Source: Aerococcus urinae
GTDB taxonomy: Bacteria > Bacillota > Bacilli > Lactobacillales > Aerococcaceae
Reading direction: 5' to 3'
Length of the DNA: 64,000 bases
Assembly (NCBI RefSeq): GCF_001543175.1
Contig: NZ_CP014161.1
Location: 1,426,001 to 1,490,000, forward strand
Part shown: piece by piece, positions 38,670 to 46,847 of the stretch
Layout: every line of letters starts with the position of its first letter
How positions within the stretch are numbered: the stretch's first letter is position 1
Notes under the pieces: model-generated
What the model saw: the letters and a program-made list of their open reading frames with translations, nothing else
Databases searched by the model: none
Told to the model about the DNA's origin: nothing
Position numbers and translations under genes: made by a program

Positions 38670-39542
38670 TTAAAGTTCACATAATGTTTTTTGAATATCA
38701 TCGGTTAGCCGTAAGCTTTGGTCTTTAATGGATGGTGGAATATGATAGGGTTTTTGATTCATCATCACATATAAGGCCTTTGGATTTTCCTTAGTCCAGG
38801 CTTGGAAGGGTTGGCGAATAAATTGTGGGGTGGTATTTCCCACACCAATTTCTAAATAAAGTATCTTATCATATTGATTTTTCTTAACAAAGTCTTCATA
38901 GGCTGCTTGGTGAACCTGCCAGTCCTTATCCTCTACCATGCCATTTTCCGCTGTCCGTTTATTTAACTCCAAGGGGGCGCCACAATTTGGGCAATAAGGA
39001 ACGAGTTCACTAGGAATCCGCATATTTTCTTGTTCCTTAGCCATACGGTAGAGCAAGGCGTCATCGCGGTAGGTCACTGGCTGGCAATGCTTCTTACACT
39101 GCATGAGAACATACTTCCCTTGGTAGTAGTGGACCTTATCCATGTCATAGCCAGCCTTAGGAAAGGCGTTATCAGCATTGGTGGTAATAATAAAGTAATT
39201 TTTACCTTGAAGGTATTGGTTAAAATGTTGGTAGGCCTTACCAGCTTCTTGTTCAATCCCATTCATAATGGCAAAGCGACTGGCAAAAGCCCAATATTCT
39301 TCCAAACTGGGGTAATCATAGAGGGAAGCTTGCAACATATCAAACAAATTAAACTTTTCAATAAAGTCAGGAAATGCCTGTTCAAAGCGCTCCCCCACAT
39401 AGGTAAAGCCGTCAGCAGCTGACATACCCGCACCGATCCCCACCAGGATGGCCTGGGCTTCTTCCATTAAGGCCCGCAAAAGGTCTGATTCATTACTATA
39501 ATTTTGGCTTAAGGCTTGCCAAACTGTTTCTTTATCACTCAT
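38670..39542 (-). CDS. Class M sirtuin (SirTM), protein ADP-ribosyltransferase
   Basis: A 290-aa Sir2-fold protein. NAD-binding GIGAGMSAADGFTY lies near residue 35, TTNADNAFPKAGYD near 120, and the zinc cysteines appear in CKKHC and YCPNCGAP. The canonical sirtuin catalytic His is replaced in VHYYQGKYV by Gln, the SirTM hallmark. Known SirTM enzymes lack deacetylase activity and ADP-ribosylate lipoylated GcvH-L using NAD. The ATG follows the macrodomain stop with no gap, so both are translationally coupled. Confidence 0.92.
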   Translation of the reverse strand: MSDKETVWQALSQNYSNESDLLRALMEEAQAILVGIGAGMSAADGFTYVGERFEQAFPDFIEKFNLFDMLQASLYDYPSLEEYWAFASRFAIMNGIEQEAGKAYQHFNQYLQGKNYFIITTNADNAFPKAGYDMDKVHYYQGKYVLMQCKKHCQPVTYRDDALLYRMAKEQENMRIPSELVPYCPNCGAPLELNKRTAENGMVEDKDWQVHQAAYEDFVKKNQYDKILYLEIGVGNTTPQFIRQPFQAWTKENPKALYVMMNQKPYHIPPSIKDQSLRLTDDIQKTLCEL

Positions 39543-40355
39543 CTACTCTTCCCCTTCTAGTCTGTCAATTAAGTCCTGATATAAATGAAGGTCTTGTTCC
39601 AGATAAACATTGAAAATCACTTGCAAAGATGAACCGCTTTTCTTTAAATAGTCTCTTACTGTATTGAAGGCAATTTGAGCAGCGAGATCATTAGGAAAGT
39701 GGAACTCGCCCGTAGAAATACATGGGAGAGCTAAGCTCGTCAACCCCAGTCGATCGGCCTCTTTTAAGCAGGAAAGATAGGACTGCTTGAGCAGGTTTTG
39801 GCGGATGGGACTGACCCGGTCAGATTCAATTCTTGGGCCCACGGTATGAAGAATATACTTAGCCGGCAAGTGGTAAGCCGAGGTTGTCTTGACCTTGCCA
39901 ACCGGCTCATTGTGGCCCTGGTCTTCCATGATATCGTTCAGCTCTAGGCGCAGACGAACACCGGCGCGGGTTTGGATGGTATTATCAATGCACTTGTGAT
40001 TAGGGATAAAACACCCTAACAGAAAGGAATTCGCCGCATTGACAATCCCATCAACTGCTAACCGACAAATATCGCCTTGCCAAAGATAAATCCGGTCTAA
40101 GGCTGGCTCTAATTGGTCCAGGCTAACGGTCCCTTCTTGATCACGCCAGCGCTTTAAATAGTCATCTTCTAAATCCAGGTAATCTTCACTAATTGGCCAG
40201 GCGGGACGGGTATTAATCAGGGCCCGCCACTTGTCATGCAAGGAATAATCACCATAGTCAGGTCTGCCTTCAACCTTCCTTCTGAGATAGTACTTATCCC
40301 TTCGCTCGGCTTCTAAATAATCAATCATTTGCCTTAGCAATTCTTCTGATGTCAA
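39543..40355 (-). CDS. SirTM-linked zinc macrodomain (ADP-ribosyl hydrolase)
   Basis: A 270-aa protein. A helical N-terminus of about 85 residues precedes a macrodomain: GDICRLAVDGIVNAANSFLLGC in parts (VDGIVNAANS), then GCFIPNHKCIDNTI, HTVGPRI and LPCISTGEFHFP. The CFIPNHKC block is typical of the zinc-dependent macrodomains encoded with SirTM, which remove ADP-ribose from GcvH-L. So writer and eraser are adjacent. It appears to start at TTG (40355) with GGGGAG just upstream. It follows gcvH-L after a U-tailed hairpin. Confidence 0.92.
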   Translation of the reverse strand: MTSEELLRQMIDYLEAERRDKYYLRRKVEGRPDYGDYSLHDKWRALINTRPAWPISEDYLDLEDDYLKRWRDQEGTVSLDQLEPALDRIYLWQGDICRLAVDGIVNAANSFLLGCFIPNHKCIDNTIQTRAGVRLRLELNDIMEDQGHNEPVGKVKTTSAYHLPAKYILHTVGPRIESDRVSPIRQNLLKQSYLSCLKEADRLGLTSLALPCISTGEFHFPNDLAAQIAFNTVRDYLKKSGSSLQVIFNVYLEQDLHLYQDLIDRLEGEE

Positions 40356-40370
40356 GCTACTCCCCCCAAT

Positions 40371-40408
40371 AAAAAAATCCTATGCTAAAGGCCTGGCCTC
40401 TAGCACAG
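40371..40408 (-). terminator. Intra-operon hairpin with T-run between gcvH-L and macro
   Basis: The minus strand forms CTGTGCTAGAGGCC paired with GGCCTTTAGCATAG, then a T7 run. It should terminate a share of transcripts, making GcvH-L more abundant than its modifying enzymes. Confidence 0.7.
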
Positions 40409-40425
40409 AATCATTCAATATCACC

Positions 40426-40758
40426 CTAGGCTTCTTCTAAAGCGTCAAATTCAGCTGGGTCGACATCTTTTAAGCGAACAATCCAGTTTTCTTCGCTTTT
40501 AGCAGAATTCAATAAGGATGGTTGGTCAACCACTTCAGTATGGCGTTCAACCACGGTCCCCTTGAGTGGGGATTGAATTTCCATCACAGTTTTTGATGCT
40601 TCAATATTTAACAAGGCAGCATCTTTTTCAACTTGGTCTTCTTGAGCAAATTCAGCATAGCCCACTGTACCAATATCATCTTGTAGTTCAGGAGTCATGG
40701 ATACCGTATAAAGATCGCCATTTTGTTCTACAAATAAGTAATTTCCACGTTTTGTCAT
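40426..40758 (-). CDS. GcvH-L, lipoyl carrier protein of the SirTM operon
   Basis: A 110-aa glycine-cleavage-H-like protein. The lipoyl site is Lys56 in [14 protein letters not shown]. An acidic pair, Asp27-Asp28 (PELQDDIG), sits where GcvH-L proteins are reported to be ADP-ribosylated. No gcvP or gcvT is present, consistent with the specialised role proposed for GcvH-L in oxidative stress rather than glycine cleavage. AAGGAG lies upstream, and a promoter candidate (TTGGGT-17-TAGAAT) about 60 bp before the start makes it first gene of the SirTM unit. Confidence 0.93.
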   Translation of the reverse strand: MTKRGNYLFVEQNGDLYTVSMTPELQDDIGTVGYAEFAQEDQVEKDAALLNIEASKTVMEIQSPLKGTVVERHTEVVDQPSLLNSAKSEENWIVRLKDVDPAEFDALEEA

Positions 40759-40951
40759 TCTTCATTCTCCTTTTGTTTAAATTTCATGTTGGAGCAAATC
40801 ACTGGCCCCAACTTACCCTTAACTATTCTAGCACAGAAGTGAGATAGACCCAAAAATTTAAATCTCTTTTAAGTGATTAAATAAATGATAATTTTCTTTG
40901 TAAATAATATCGTTTTTATTAATTAAAAATAAGCCTTTCCTTTTAAGGGTC

Positions 40952-40980
40952 AAAAAAAGACTGTGACAAAAGCCACAGTC
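40952..40980 (-). terminator. Terminator of the TM_helix gene
   Basis: GACTGTG/CACAGTC hairpin with T7 on the minus strand. It separates the channel gene from the gcvH-L unit. Confidence 0.85.
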
Positions 40981-41002
40981 TTACTTTATTTATCGCTTAC
41001 TT

Positions 41003-42280
41003 TTAGAATTGAGAGTGGTCACCATTTTGGTCCTTCTTGTCTTCTTCACCCTCATGTAATTTACGATCAAGGTGTTCTAATTGCTTCTTAGCAAAGTCAC
41101 GTCCACCTAAACCAAAGGCTAAGGCAAAGGCAACTGCTGCTCCACCAACAATGAACATGAAACCAGTATTAACAATGGTTTGAGCAAATTGTAATTGGTC
41201 AAGAGCCATGAAGATAGCCAGAGCAATTAAACCATATTGAACAATATTAGCTAATATATTGGATCCGGTTGATTCTTTGAGGAATTGGGATAAGAGATTT
41301 CCACCCACAACCCCTAAGATCAGAATGATCACAGCGGATAATACTAATGGTAGGTAGGCAATAATTGCAGCACCAATGGTATTTAAGACTTCTAATTGAA
41401 GGACGTTGAGAGCTTCAACAAAGAAGAAGATGACAATGACTGCTTTGACGATATTGGCAACGATCGCTGATAATTTCACATTGACATCGCCACTAGCATT
41501 AAGATACTTGGTATATTTATTGATATTAGCTGCTTCCAGTAAGTTTTCGATCAAGTCGCCAACTAACTTAGAAACTAGGCCACCCACAGCAATTAAGATC
41601 GCTGCTACCAAGATATTTGGAATAGCCGCTAACATCATATTTAAGACATTAATAATTGGACGGCTAATCGATTCAATACCTAAAACTTCTAAAGCAGCGG
41701 TTAATAGTGGGATGAAGAGTAAAACATAAACAATGGTTGCGCCAACTTTGGCTAATTTATTGCCACTTGGTGCAGCGTCAACTTGGTCTTTGACAGTTTC
41801 ACCAACAGCACCTTCAGATTTGTTAACCAGTTTATTCATCCAGCCATCGATATCAACCTTTTCCAGTAAACCTTGTACCAAGTCGCGGACAAATCCACAG
41901 AGATAGAAAGCCAATACCAAGATAAGTCCAGACCCAATAATATTTGGAATGAAAGCAAAGAACTTATCGAACATATTGGTAATTGGTTCGAGAACGCCAC
42001 CGATATTTAACCCATTTAAAAACGCTGGTAAGAAGAATACAAAGACCAAGTAATAACCAACACTGGCTACTGTTTTAATAACACCCTTGGCATCTGATTC
42101 ATTCTTGGCCACTCCCCACTTTTGAAAAGTGCGGTCAGCATGAATGGCACGCAGGCCTTTGACAATCAATTTACGTACAATTACCGCAATAATCCAGGCA
42201 ATAAGGATTAAGAGAATAGTCCCTAGGATATTAGGAACTGCTGCGATAATTGGATCTAATAAAGTATGTAAGAAATCCAT
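41003..42280 (-). CDS. Mechanosensitive-channel-like TM_helix repeat protein
   Basis: A 425-aa membrane protein built from repeats of the conserved TM_helix unit: AAVPNILGTILLILIAWIIAV in parts, AFIPNIIGSGLILVLAFYLCG in parts, AAIPNILVAAILIAVGGLV in part, LPLVLSAVIILILGVVGG in part. It ends with FALAFGLGGRDFAKKQLEHL in parts, as in MscS-related proteins. The tail is charged and cytosolic. It may act as a small-conductance mechanosensitive or osmotic channel. It lies between the two halves of the SirTM neighbourhood but has its own terminator, so no functional link is assumed. Confidence 0.85.
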   Translation of the reverse strand: MDFLHTLLDPIIAAVPNILGTILLILIAWIIAVIVRKLIVKGLRAIHADRTFQKWGVAKNESDAKGVIKTVASVGYYLVFVFFLPAFLNGLNIGGVLEPITNMFDKFFAFIPNIIGSGLILVLAFYLCGFVRDLVQGLLEKVDIDGWMNKLVNKSEGAVGETVKDQVDAAPSGNKLAKVGATIVYVLLFIPLLTAALEVLGIESISRPIINVLNMMLAAIPNILVAAILIAVGGLVSKLVGDLIENLLEAANINKYTKYLNASGDVNVKLSAIVANIVKAVIVIFFFVEALNVLQLEVLNTIGAAIIAYLPLVLSAVIILILGVVGGNLLSQFLKESTGSNILANIVQYGLIALAIFMALDQLQFAQTIVNTGFMFIVGGAAVAFALAFGLGGRDFAKKQLEHLDRKLHEGEEDKKDQNGDHSQF

Positions 42281-42454
42281 TATAATCTCCTCCTAATACA
42301 AAATATTACTATTTTTATTACCTTAATTATATCAACCTTTAATAATATTTTAAAATAATATGAACTTTCCCTTTAAAATTTACACAAAGCGACAAATATT
42401 TTGTACTAAATAAAGATGTTTTACGATTATAAGAAAGTATTTTTGTTCCTAACC

Positions 42455-43456
42455 CTATTTGGTCCCCAAATAGCGAGCCAGAAGTTCAAGCGTCTGCATT
42501 CGCTTGTCAATTCCTGGAACTAGGGGCATAATCAGTGCTTCGTCGGCATCTAAGTACTCGATCCAGTCCTTCAGCTGGCTGGCCACTTGGCTGGCCTTAC
42601 CATGGAGCATCCGACTACGGTTGCTCTTAATTTTTTCAGCCATCTGACTGGTGATTTCGGTTGTTTTGGCCGTTTTGACGGATGGCATCCGTTGGTAGTA
42701 AGAAAATTGATCTTGACCTAAAAGCCATAAATCCAGCGACCGGGTCAAGTCTTCCGCCTCTTCTTCTTGGTCAGCAGTCGCCACAAAGGCTGAAAACATG
42801 GCCTTAGGTTCCTCTAATAATTGTGAGGCTTTAAAGTACTTGCGGTAAGTGGCAATGGCTTGCCGTCCCACTTCAAGGGCATCCTCTCTGGCATAAGGGA
42901 AGATGCCATAGACATAGGCACAGCCTGCTTCAGCGGCCCACTTAGCCCGGCGAACACTAGTGGATAAGAGCCACATTGCCGGTAAGTCTTCAACTTGAGG
43001 ATTGGCTAGAATCTTAGTTTGCCCATCCTCGCTTTGAGTGAGATAGTCATAGACTTGTCTCAAGTCCTCTTCATAAGAAGGAATCTTGTCGCCAGCCCGT
43101 TCCAGTGCCTTCCTGACGACTGGTGTCCCCATGTTATTGCCAACTCCTAAGTCAATCCGCCCTGGAAAATAAGCCTCCATCACCTTAAAGTTTTCCACCA
43201 CTTTGTAGGGGCTGTAATGGGGCAACATGATGCCTCCCGAACCAATCCGAATACGCTGGGTATGGTTAAGCAACTGCATCATAATGACTTCAGGGCTCGA
43301 ACTGGCAAAGGCAGGAACATTATGGTGTTCAGCCATCCAAAAGCGCTGATAACCCAAGGCTTCCGCCTTTTGAGCTAACTGAATCGTATGGGCTAGGGCC
43401 TGGCTGGCTGTTTCGCCTTCATCAATCACTGCATAATCTAAAACACTTACTTTCAC
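42455..43456 (-). CDS. LLM-class (luciferase-like) flavin monooxygenase
   Basis: A 333-aa F420/FMN-type TIM-barrel enzyme. The family blocks are RFWMAEHHNVPAFASSSP in parts (MAEHHN), IRIGSGGIMLPHYSPYKVVE in parts (SGGIMLPHYSP), and GRIDLGVGNNMGTPVVR in parts. Start chosen at GTG 43456, behind AAAGGAGGT; a longer ATG start at 43483 precedes that site. LLM and OYE flavoenzymes are recurrent companions of SirTM operons, suggesting a shared redox or reactive-species defence, though their substrates are unknown. Divergent from the OYE gene. Confidence 0.88.
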   Translation of the reverse strand: MKVSVLDYAVIDEGETASQALAHTIQLAQKAEALGYQRFWMAEHHNVPAFASSSPEVIMMQLLNHTQRIRIGSGGIMLPHYSPYKVVENFKVMEAYFPGRIDLGVGNNMGTPVVRKALERAGDKIPSYEEDLRQVYDYLTQSEDGQTKILANPQVEDLPAMWLLSTSVRRAKWAAEAGCAYVYGIFPYAREDALEVGRQAIATYRKYFKASQLLEEPKAMFSAFVATADQEEEAEDLTRSLDLWLLGQDQFSYYQRMPSVKTAKTTEITSQMAEKIKSNRSRMLHGKASQVASQLKDWIEYLDADEALIMPLVPGIDKRMQTLELLARYLGTK

Positions 43457-43609
43457 CCGATAGACCTCCTTTATTTTATTCACTTATAGTATAACACGGC
43501 ATGGCTAAGAACATTCACTGGACCCTAGAGAAGATTCACACTTAGCTTGACTTGGCATTTTAAGCTAAAAGCCATAGAATATAATTAATAAAATCATTAG
43601 GAGGTTATT

Positions 43610-44833
43610 ATGAAGCAAGCATTGAACCCTAAATACCAAGCCTTATTCCAACCACTGACCTTGCCCAATGGGATTGAATTGGCTAACCGCTTTTCCTTAA
43701 ACCCCTTGACGACTAATTCGTCCACTCGCGAGGGATTTGTGACCGATGAAGACGTCAACTATGCCAAGAGACGTAGCCAGTCTGCCCCCTTACAGGTCAC
43801 CACAGCGGCCTATATTGAAGACTATGCCCAATTATTTGAATTTGGCCCCAGTGTCCGCGATGACCGTTTTATTGAAGGCTTAAGTCGACTAGCCAAGGCC
43901 ATGAAAAAAGACGGCGCCAAGGCTATCCTCCAACTGACCCACGCTGGGCGTTTTGCTAAGGCTACCTTAAAGGACTACCATGTCGTCTACGGACCTAGCT
44001 ACATGCATCTCAAGAGTCCAGTCGAACATGATGTCTTAGCCATGAGTCAGCGTAAAATTGACCATGTCATCCAACAATATAAGGAAGCCACTAGGCGGGC
44101 TATTGAAGCCGGTTTTGATGGGGTAGAAATTTCTAATGCCCAACGGCTCTTACCCCAACAATTCTTCTCCCCCTTCTCTAACCAAAGAGAGGACCACTAC
44201 GGCCCCCAAAGTTTAGAAAACCGGGCCCGTTTTGGGGTTGAGGCCACCCAAGCCATCCAAGAGGCGATTGATGAATCCGGGGTGAAGAACTTTATCCTGG
44301 GCTTTCGCGGCACCCCAGAAGAAACCCGGGGTAATAAAGTTGGCTATAGTGTCGATGAATTTAATAATTATTTCGACCGTCTCCTTGATGTGGCTGATAT
44401 CCAATACTATGCCATTGCCAGCTGGGGCCACGACATTTACCTGGAAAAAGTCCGTAGCGACAACCACCAAGGCGAGTATGTCAATCAAGTGGTTAAAGAC
44501 CATATCAATGGACGAGTGCCTGTCATTGCTACCGGAGGCATTAATTCTCCCGACAAGGCCTTAGCAGCCCTAGAACATGCCGATATGGTGGGGCTCTCTT
44601 CTGTATTTGTTACAGAACCTGACTTCGTAACCAAATTGGCCCAAGGTCAAGAAGAAACCATCGATATTAGCCTCCATCCAGAAAACTTAGCTGACCTGGC
44701 TATTCCTCAAGGTGCTTTTAAGGACTTAGTTGAATTTATGGATTACGGCGGTTCTTTACCCCAAGCCACCCGGCAGGACCTCCGCCAATTAAACCAACAA
44801 GACACCACCTCATACTTTAAGGATTACCAATAA
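43610..44833 (+). CDS. Old Yellow Enzyme family protein near the SirTM genes, atypical active site
   Basis: A 407-aa FMN-dependent TIM-barrel protein. ILQLTHAGRFAK (FMN Gln and HAGR) lies near residue 105, and the OYE block is SPFSNQREDHYGPQSLENRARF in parts. At the substrate site, where OYE proteins read IHGAN (His/Asn holding the substrate carbonyl), this one reads ISNAQ. ATGGIN and VGLSSVFVTEPDFV-like FMN-phosphate segments remain. So flavin binding seems kept but ene-reduction may be altered. AGGAGG precedes the ATG. SirTM-linked OYEs are known companions. Confidence 0.88.
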   Translation: MKQALNPKYQALFQPLTLPNGIELANRFSLNPLTTNSSTREGFVTDEDVNYAKRRSQSAPLQVTTAAYIEDYAQLFEFGPSVRDDRFIEGLSRLAKAMKKDGAKAILQLTHAGRFAKATLKDYHVVYGPSYMHLKSPVEHDVLAMSQRKIDHVIQQYKEATRRAIEAGFDGVEISNAQRLLPQQFFSPFSNQREDHYGPQSLENRARFGVEATQAIQEAIDESGVKNFILGFRGTPEETRGNKVGYSVDEFNNYFDRLLDVADIQYYAIASWGHDIYLEKVRSDNHQGEYVNQVVKDHINGRVPVIATGGINSPDKALAALEHADMVGLSSVFVTEPDFVTKLAQGQEETIDISLHPENLADLAIPQGAFKDLVEFMDYGGSLPQATRQDLRQLNQQDTTSYFKDYQ

Positions 44834-44887
44834 TAGGCAAAGAAAAAGCAGACGCCCTGATTGAACTGCTCCCTGTCAAGTAGACAG

Positions 44888-45200
44888 ATAAATAAATAAA
44901 TTTTTTACCATGTGTGATCTTTGTCATGCATGGTTTTTATTTTAGATTTTAAAGTATTATTTATCAGTGAATAGGATGTTTCATAAAACTTAATCCGAAA
45001 GATAGTTTAGCGGTCAGGCTTGTTTGACAAGGAGGGAGCGTAAACAGCTTCAAGCCTTTATCAAGGTCCGCTCCGCTCTCCACCTTGACAAAGCCTATTA
45101 GCTGTTTTAAAAGATGGACAAGCCAAACAAGCCCAGACAGTCTAACTAAAACTAGATTTAATTTTAAATTTTTTAGCCAAACGGCTAATCACCTTTGGAT
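44888..45200. other. Non-coding end of the IS with long hairpin
   Basis: No gene seen. CAGGCTTGTTTG near 45017 pairs with CCAAACAAGCC near 45123, and AAACAGCT near 45043 pairs with AGCTGTTT near 45101. These form a long imperfect helix of about 120 nt. The structure may protect or terminate transcripts, or be a passenger. Confidence 0.55.
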
Positions 45201-46094
45201 TTAAGCTGGAATTTTAAGGCCCATATCCAGTGTGACACGTTCGGTGTTATAAAATTCGATGTAGCGTTTAATATCTTCTTCAAGTTGTTCAAAGCTTTCA
45301 TAAGTTTTCAACCGATACATCTCTTCTTTAATAATGCCCCAGAAATTTTCCATTGGTCCGTTATCAATACATTTTCCTACGCGAGACATACTTTGAATTA
45401 ACTGTTTTTCGTCAACAAAACGCTTAAAGAAATGCGAAGTATATTGGAAACCACGGTCACTGTGCAAGAGGGTTTCTGTAGGGATAAGTTCTTCTTCTAC
45501 TTGAACAATCGTATCTTTAACAAGTTGATTGTTATTCCTTTGTGATAATTTAAAAGCAATAATCTTATTGGCTCCGTAATCAAGAATCGCACTTAAATAC
45601 GCTTTGTAACTATAGTTATAGCCATATTTAAACTCTGTAATATCCGTCAACAACACCTGCATCGGTTCATAATCTTTATCAAATTCACGGTTCAACACAT
45701 TTTCTGCAACGTGCTGAGGCTTACTTTTTTTGTAGTGATATCGCCTACGGCGAATAACAGATTTTAAACCCATTAATTTCATGAGACGATAGACACACTT
45801 ATGATTGACCCGCGCATTCTTAAAGTGATTAAGATAAATGGTGATTCGACGATAACCATAGATGCCCTCATATTTATCATAAGCTTCTTGAATTAAAGTC
45901 ATTAGCCACTGTAAACGTTGTTCTGTCTTGGATGGCTCTCGGTTGAGCCATTTATAATAAGCAGATCTACTGACACCTAGCGAATGGCATAAGAATGTTA
46001 TTTTGTGTCCTTCCTGGCTTAATTTTTCGATTGTTTTGAACTCTGCTTGATATTTTGTCCGTCGGACATCAACTCTCTTTCCACTTCTTTCAAT
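45201..46094 (-). CDS. IS3-family transposase OrfB (integrase core), expressed by frameshift
   Basis: A DDE recombinase. In the -1 frame the reading starts at the slip site near 46094 (KIERSGKRVDVRRTKYQ), passes an HTH_21-like part (GVSRSAYYKWLNRE), and continues to GIYGYRRITIYL and the rve core: LLTDITEF (Asp), LHSDRGFQYTS (Asp) and ENFWGIIKEEMY (Glu). There is an ATG at 45902, but starting there would delete the N-terminal domain. The catalytic triad is intact, so the element may be active. The protein ends GLKIPA. Confidence 0.85.
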   Translation of the reverse strand: MERSGKRVDVRRTKYQAEFKTIEKLSQEGHKITFLCHSLGVSRSAYYKWLNREPSKTEQRLQWLMTLIQEAYDKYEGIYGYRRITIYLNHFKNARVNHKCVYRLMKLMGLKSVIRRRRYHYKKSKPQHVAENVLNREFDKDYEPMQVLLTDITEFKYGYNYSYKAYLSAILDYGANKIIAFKLSQRNNNQLVKDTIVQVEEELIPTETLLHSDRGFQYTSHFFKRFVDEKQLIQSMSRVGKCIDNGPMENFWGIIKEEMYRLKTYESFEQLEEDIKRYIEFYNTERVTLDMGLKIPA

Positions 46095-46750
46095 TTTTTT
46101 AGAGCAGCATTTTCCGTTTCTAAGTATTCATTACGTGCTTTAAGCGCAGCTAATTCTGTACGTAACTTCTCTTCTTCATTTTGAATACTCATCGGTTTGC
46201 GGCGTCCTCTACTATCAATGAGCCCATTGGGACCATATTTCTTATACTTTTGGACCCATGAGTAAACATTATTGTAGGAAACTTTATGTTTTTCAGCAGT
46301 CTCTTTATAAGACATTCCTGTTTCAAGAAAATCTTTAACAATATCAACTTTTTCCTGATAGGTTTTCTTTTGGCTTTTCATTGTATACACCTCGGGTTTA
46401 GGGTGGTAGCCCTTTAATTCTTCCCTTTTAGTATACTTAGTAATCCAATTCCTTACAGTAGAAAAGCTAGGGATATTGTATTTTCTAGCAATTTTTGTAA
46501 TTGAGATGTCTGTATTCAAGTATTCTTGAACGACGTTCTGCTTAAACTTTTCACTATAAGAATTATTCTTTGTCTGTGATTCCAGCCCTGCAAAGCCATG
46601 TTCTAGATATTTGAGATAATATTCTCTAAAGACAGATGAATCAATTGAGAGACCATATTGATCACAAAGCTCGGCATAGGAAGTTCCTTCTTCATAAAGA
46701 TGGATGTATTTAGCCAACTCTGCTGGTGAATGCTTTCTATTTGAACGCAT
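46019..46750 (-). CDS. IS3-family OrfA (DNA-binding)
   Basis: A 243-aa protein with repeated helix-turn-helix modules (SYAELCDQYGLSIDSSVF in parts, ISITKIARKYNIPSFSTV in parts, SYKETAEKHKVSYNNVYSWV in parts) and a C-terminal leucine-zipper-like coiled coil (LRTELAALKARNEYLETENA in parts). Near its end is the slippery heptamer A AAA AAA (46094-46100) where ribosomes can shift -1 into orfB, giving the OrfAB transposase. OrfA alone usually represses transposition. Confidence 0.88.
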   Translation of the reverse strand: MRSNRKHSPAELAKYIHLYEEGTSYAELCDQYGLSIDSSVFREYYLKYLEHGFAGLESQTKNNSYSEKFKQNVVQEYLNTDISITKIARKYNIPSFSTVRNWITKYTKREELKGYHPKPEVYTMKSQKKTYQEKVDIVKDFLETGMSYKETAEKHKVSYNNVYSWVQKYKKYGPNGLIDSRGRRKPMSIQNEEEKLRTELAALKARNEYLETENAALKKLKEVERELMSDGQNIKQSSKQSKN

Positions 46751-46847
46751 AAAAAAACTCCCCCTAAAGTAGTTTTACTTTTTCAAGTGTCTACTTTAAG
46801 GGGAGCATACCAGTTTGAGAGCGTCTGCTTTTTTAGTCTTATTGTTA

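Larger units (their letters stand above)
44867..46807 (-). mobile_element. IS3-family (IS150 group) insertion sequence
   Basis: The element spans about 1.94 kb. The ends read TGCTCCCTGTCAAGTAGACA on the left and, inverted, TGCTCCCCTTAAAGTAGACA on the right, agreeing in 17 of 20 positions. It carries overlapping orfA and orfB read by -1 frameshift. About 330 bp of non-coding sequence separates the orfB stop from the left end, unusually long for the family. I found no convincing 3-4 bp target duplication. Confidence 0.85.
44843..46834. terminator. Bidirectional terminator split by the insertion sequence
   Basis: AAAAAGCAGACGC at 44843-44855 and GCGTCTGCTTTTTT at 46821-46834 are complementary. 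One follows the OYE stop (10 bp) and the other precedes the amidohydrolase stop (14 bp). The IS sits between the arms. Confidence 0.65.

Noticed and set aside
37623-40758. SirTM cluster as an undescribed system
   Set aside because: All four core genes match the published SirTM-macro-GcvH-L-LplA2 module; only local features (internal hairpin, altered OYE) were kept as findings.
44858-46815. Target-site duplication of the IS
   Set aside because: Trying several positions of the ends gave no matching 3-4 bp repeats, so ends are defined by the inverted repeats only.
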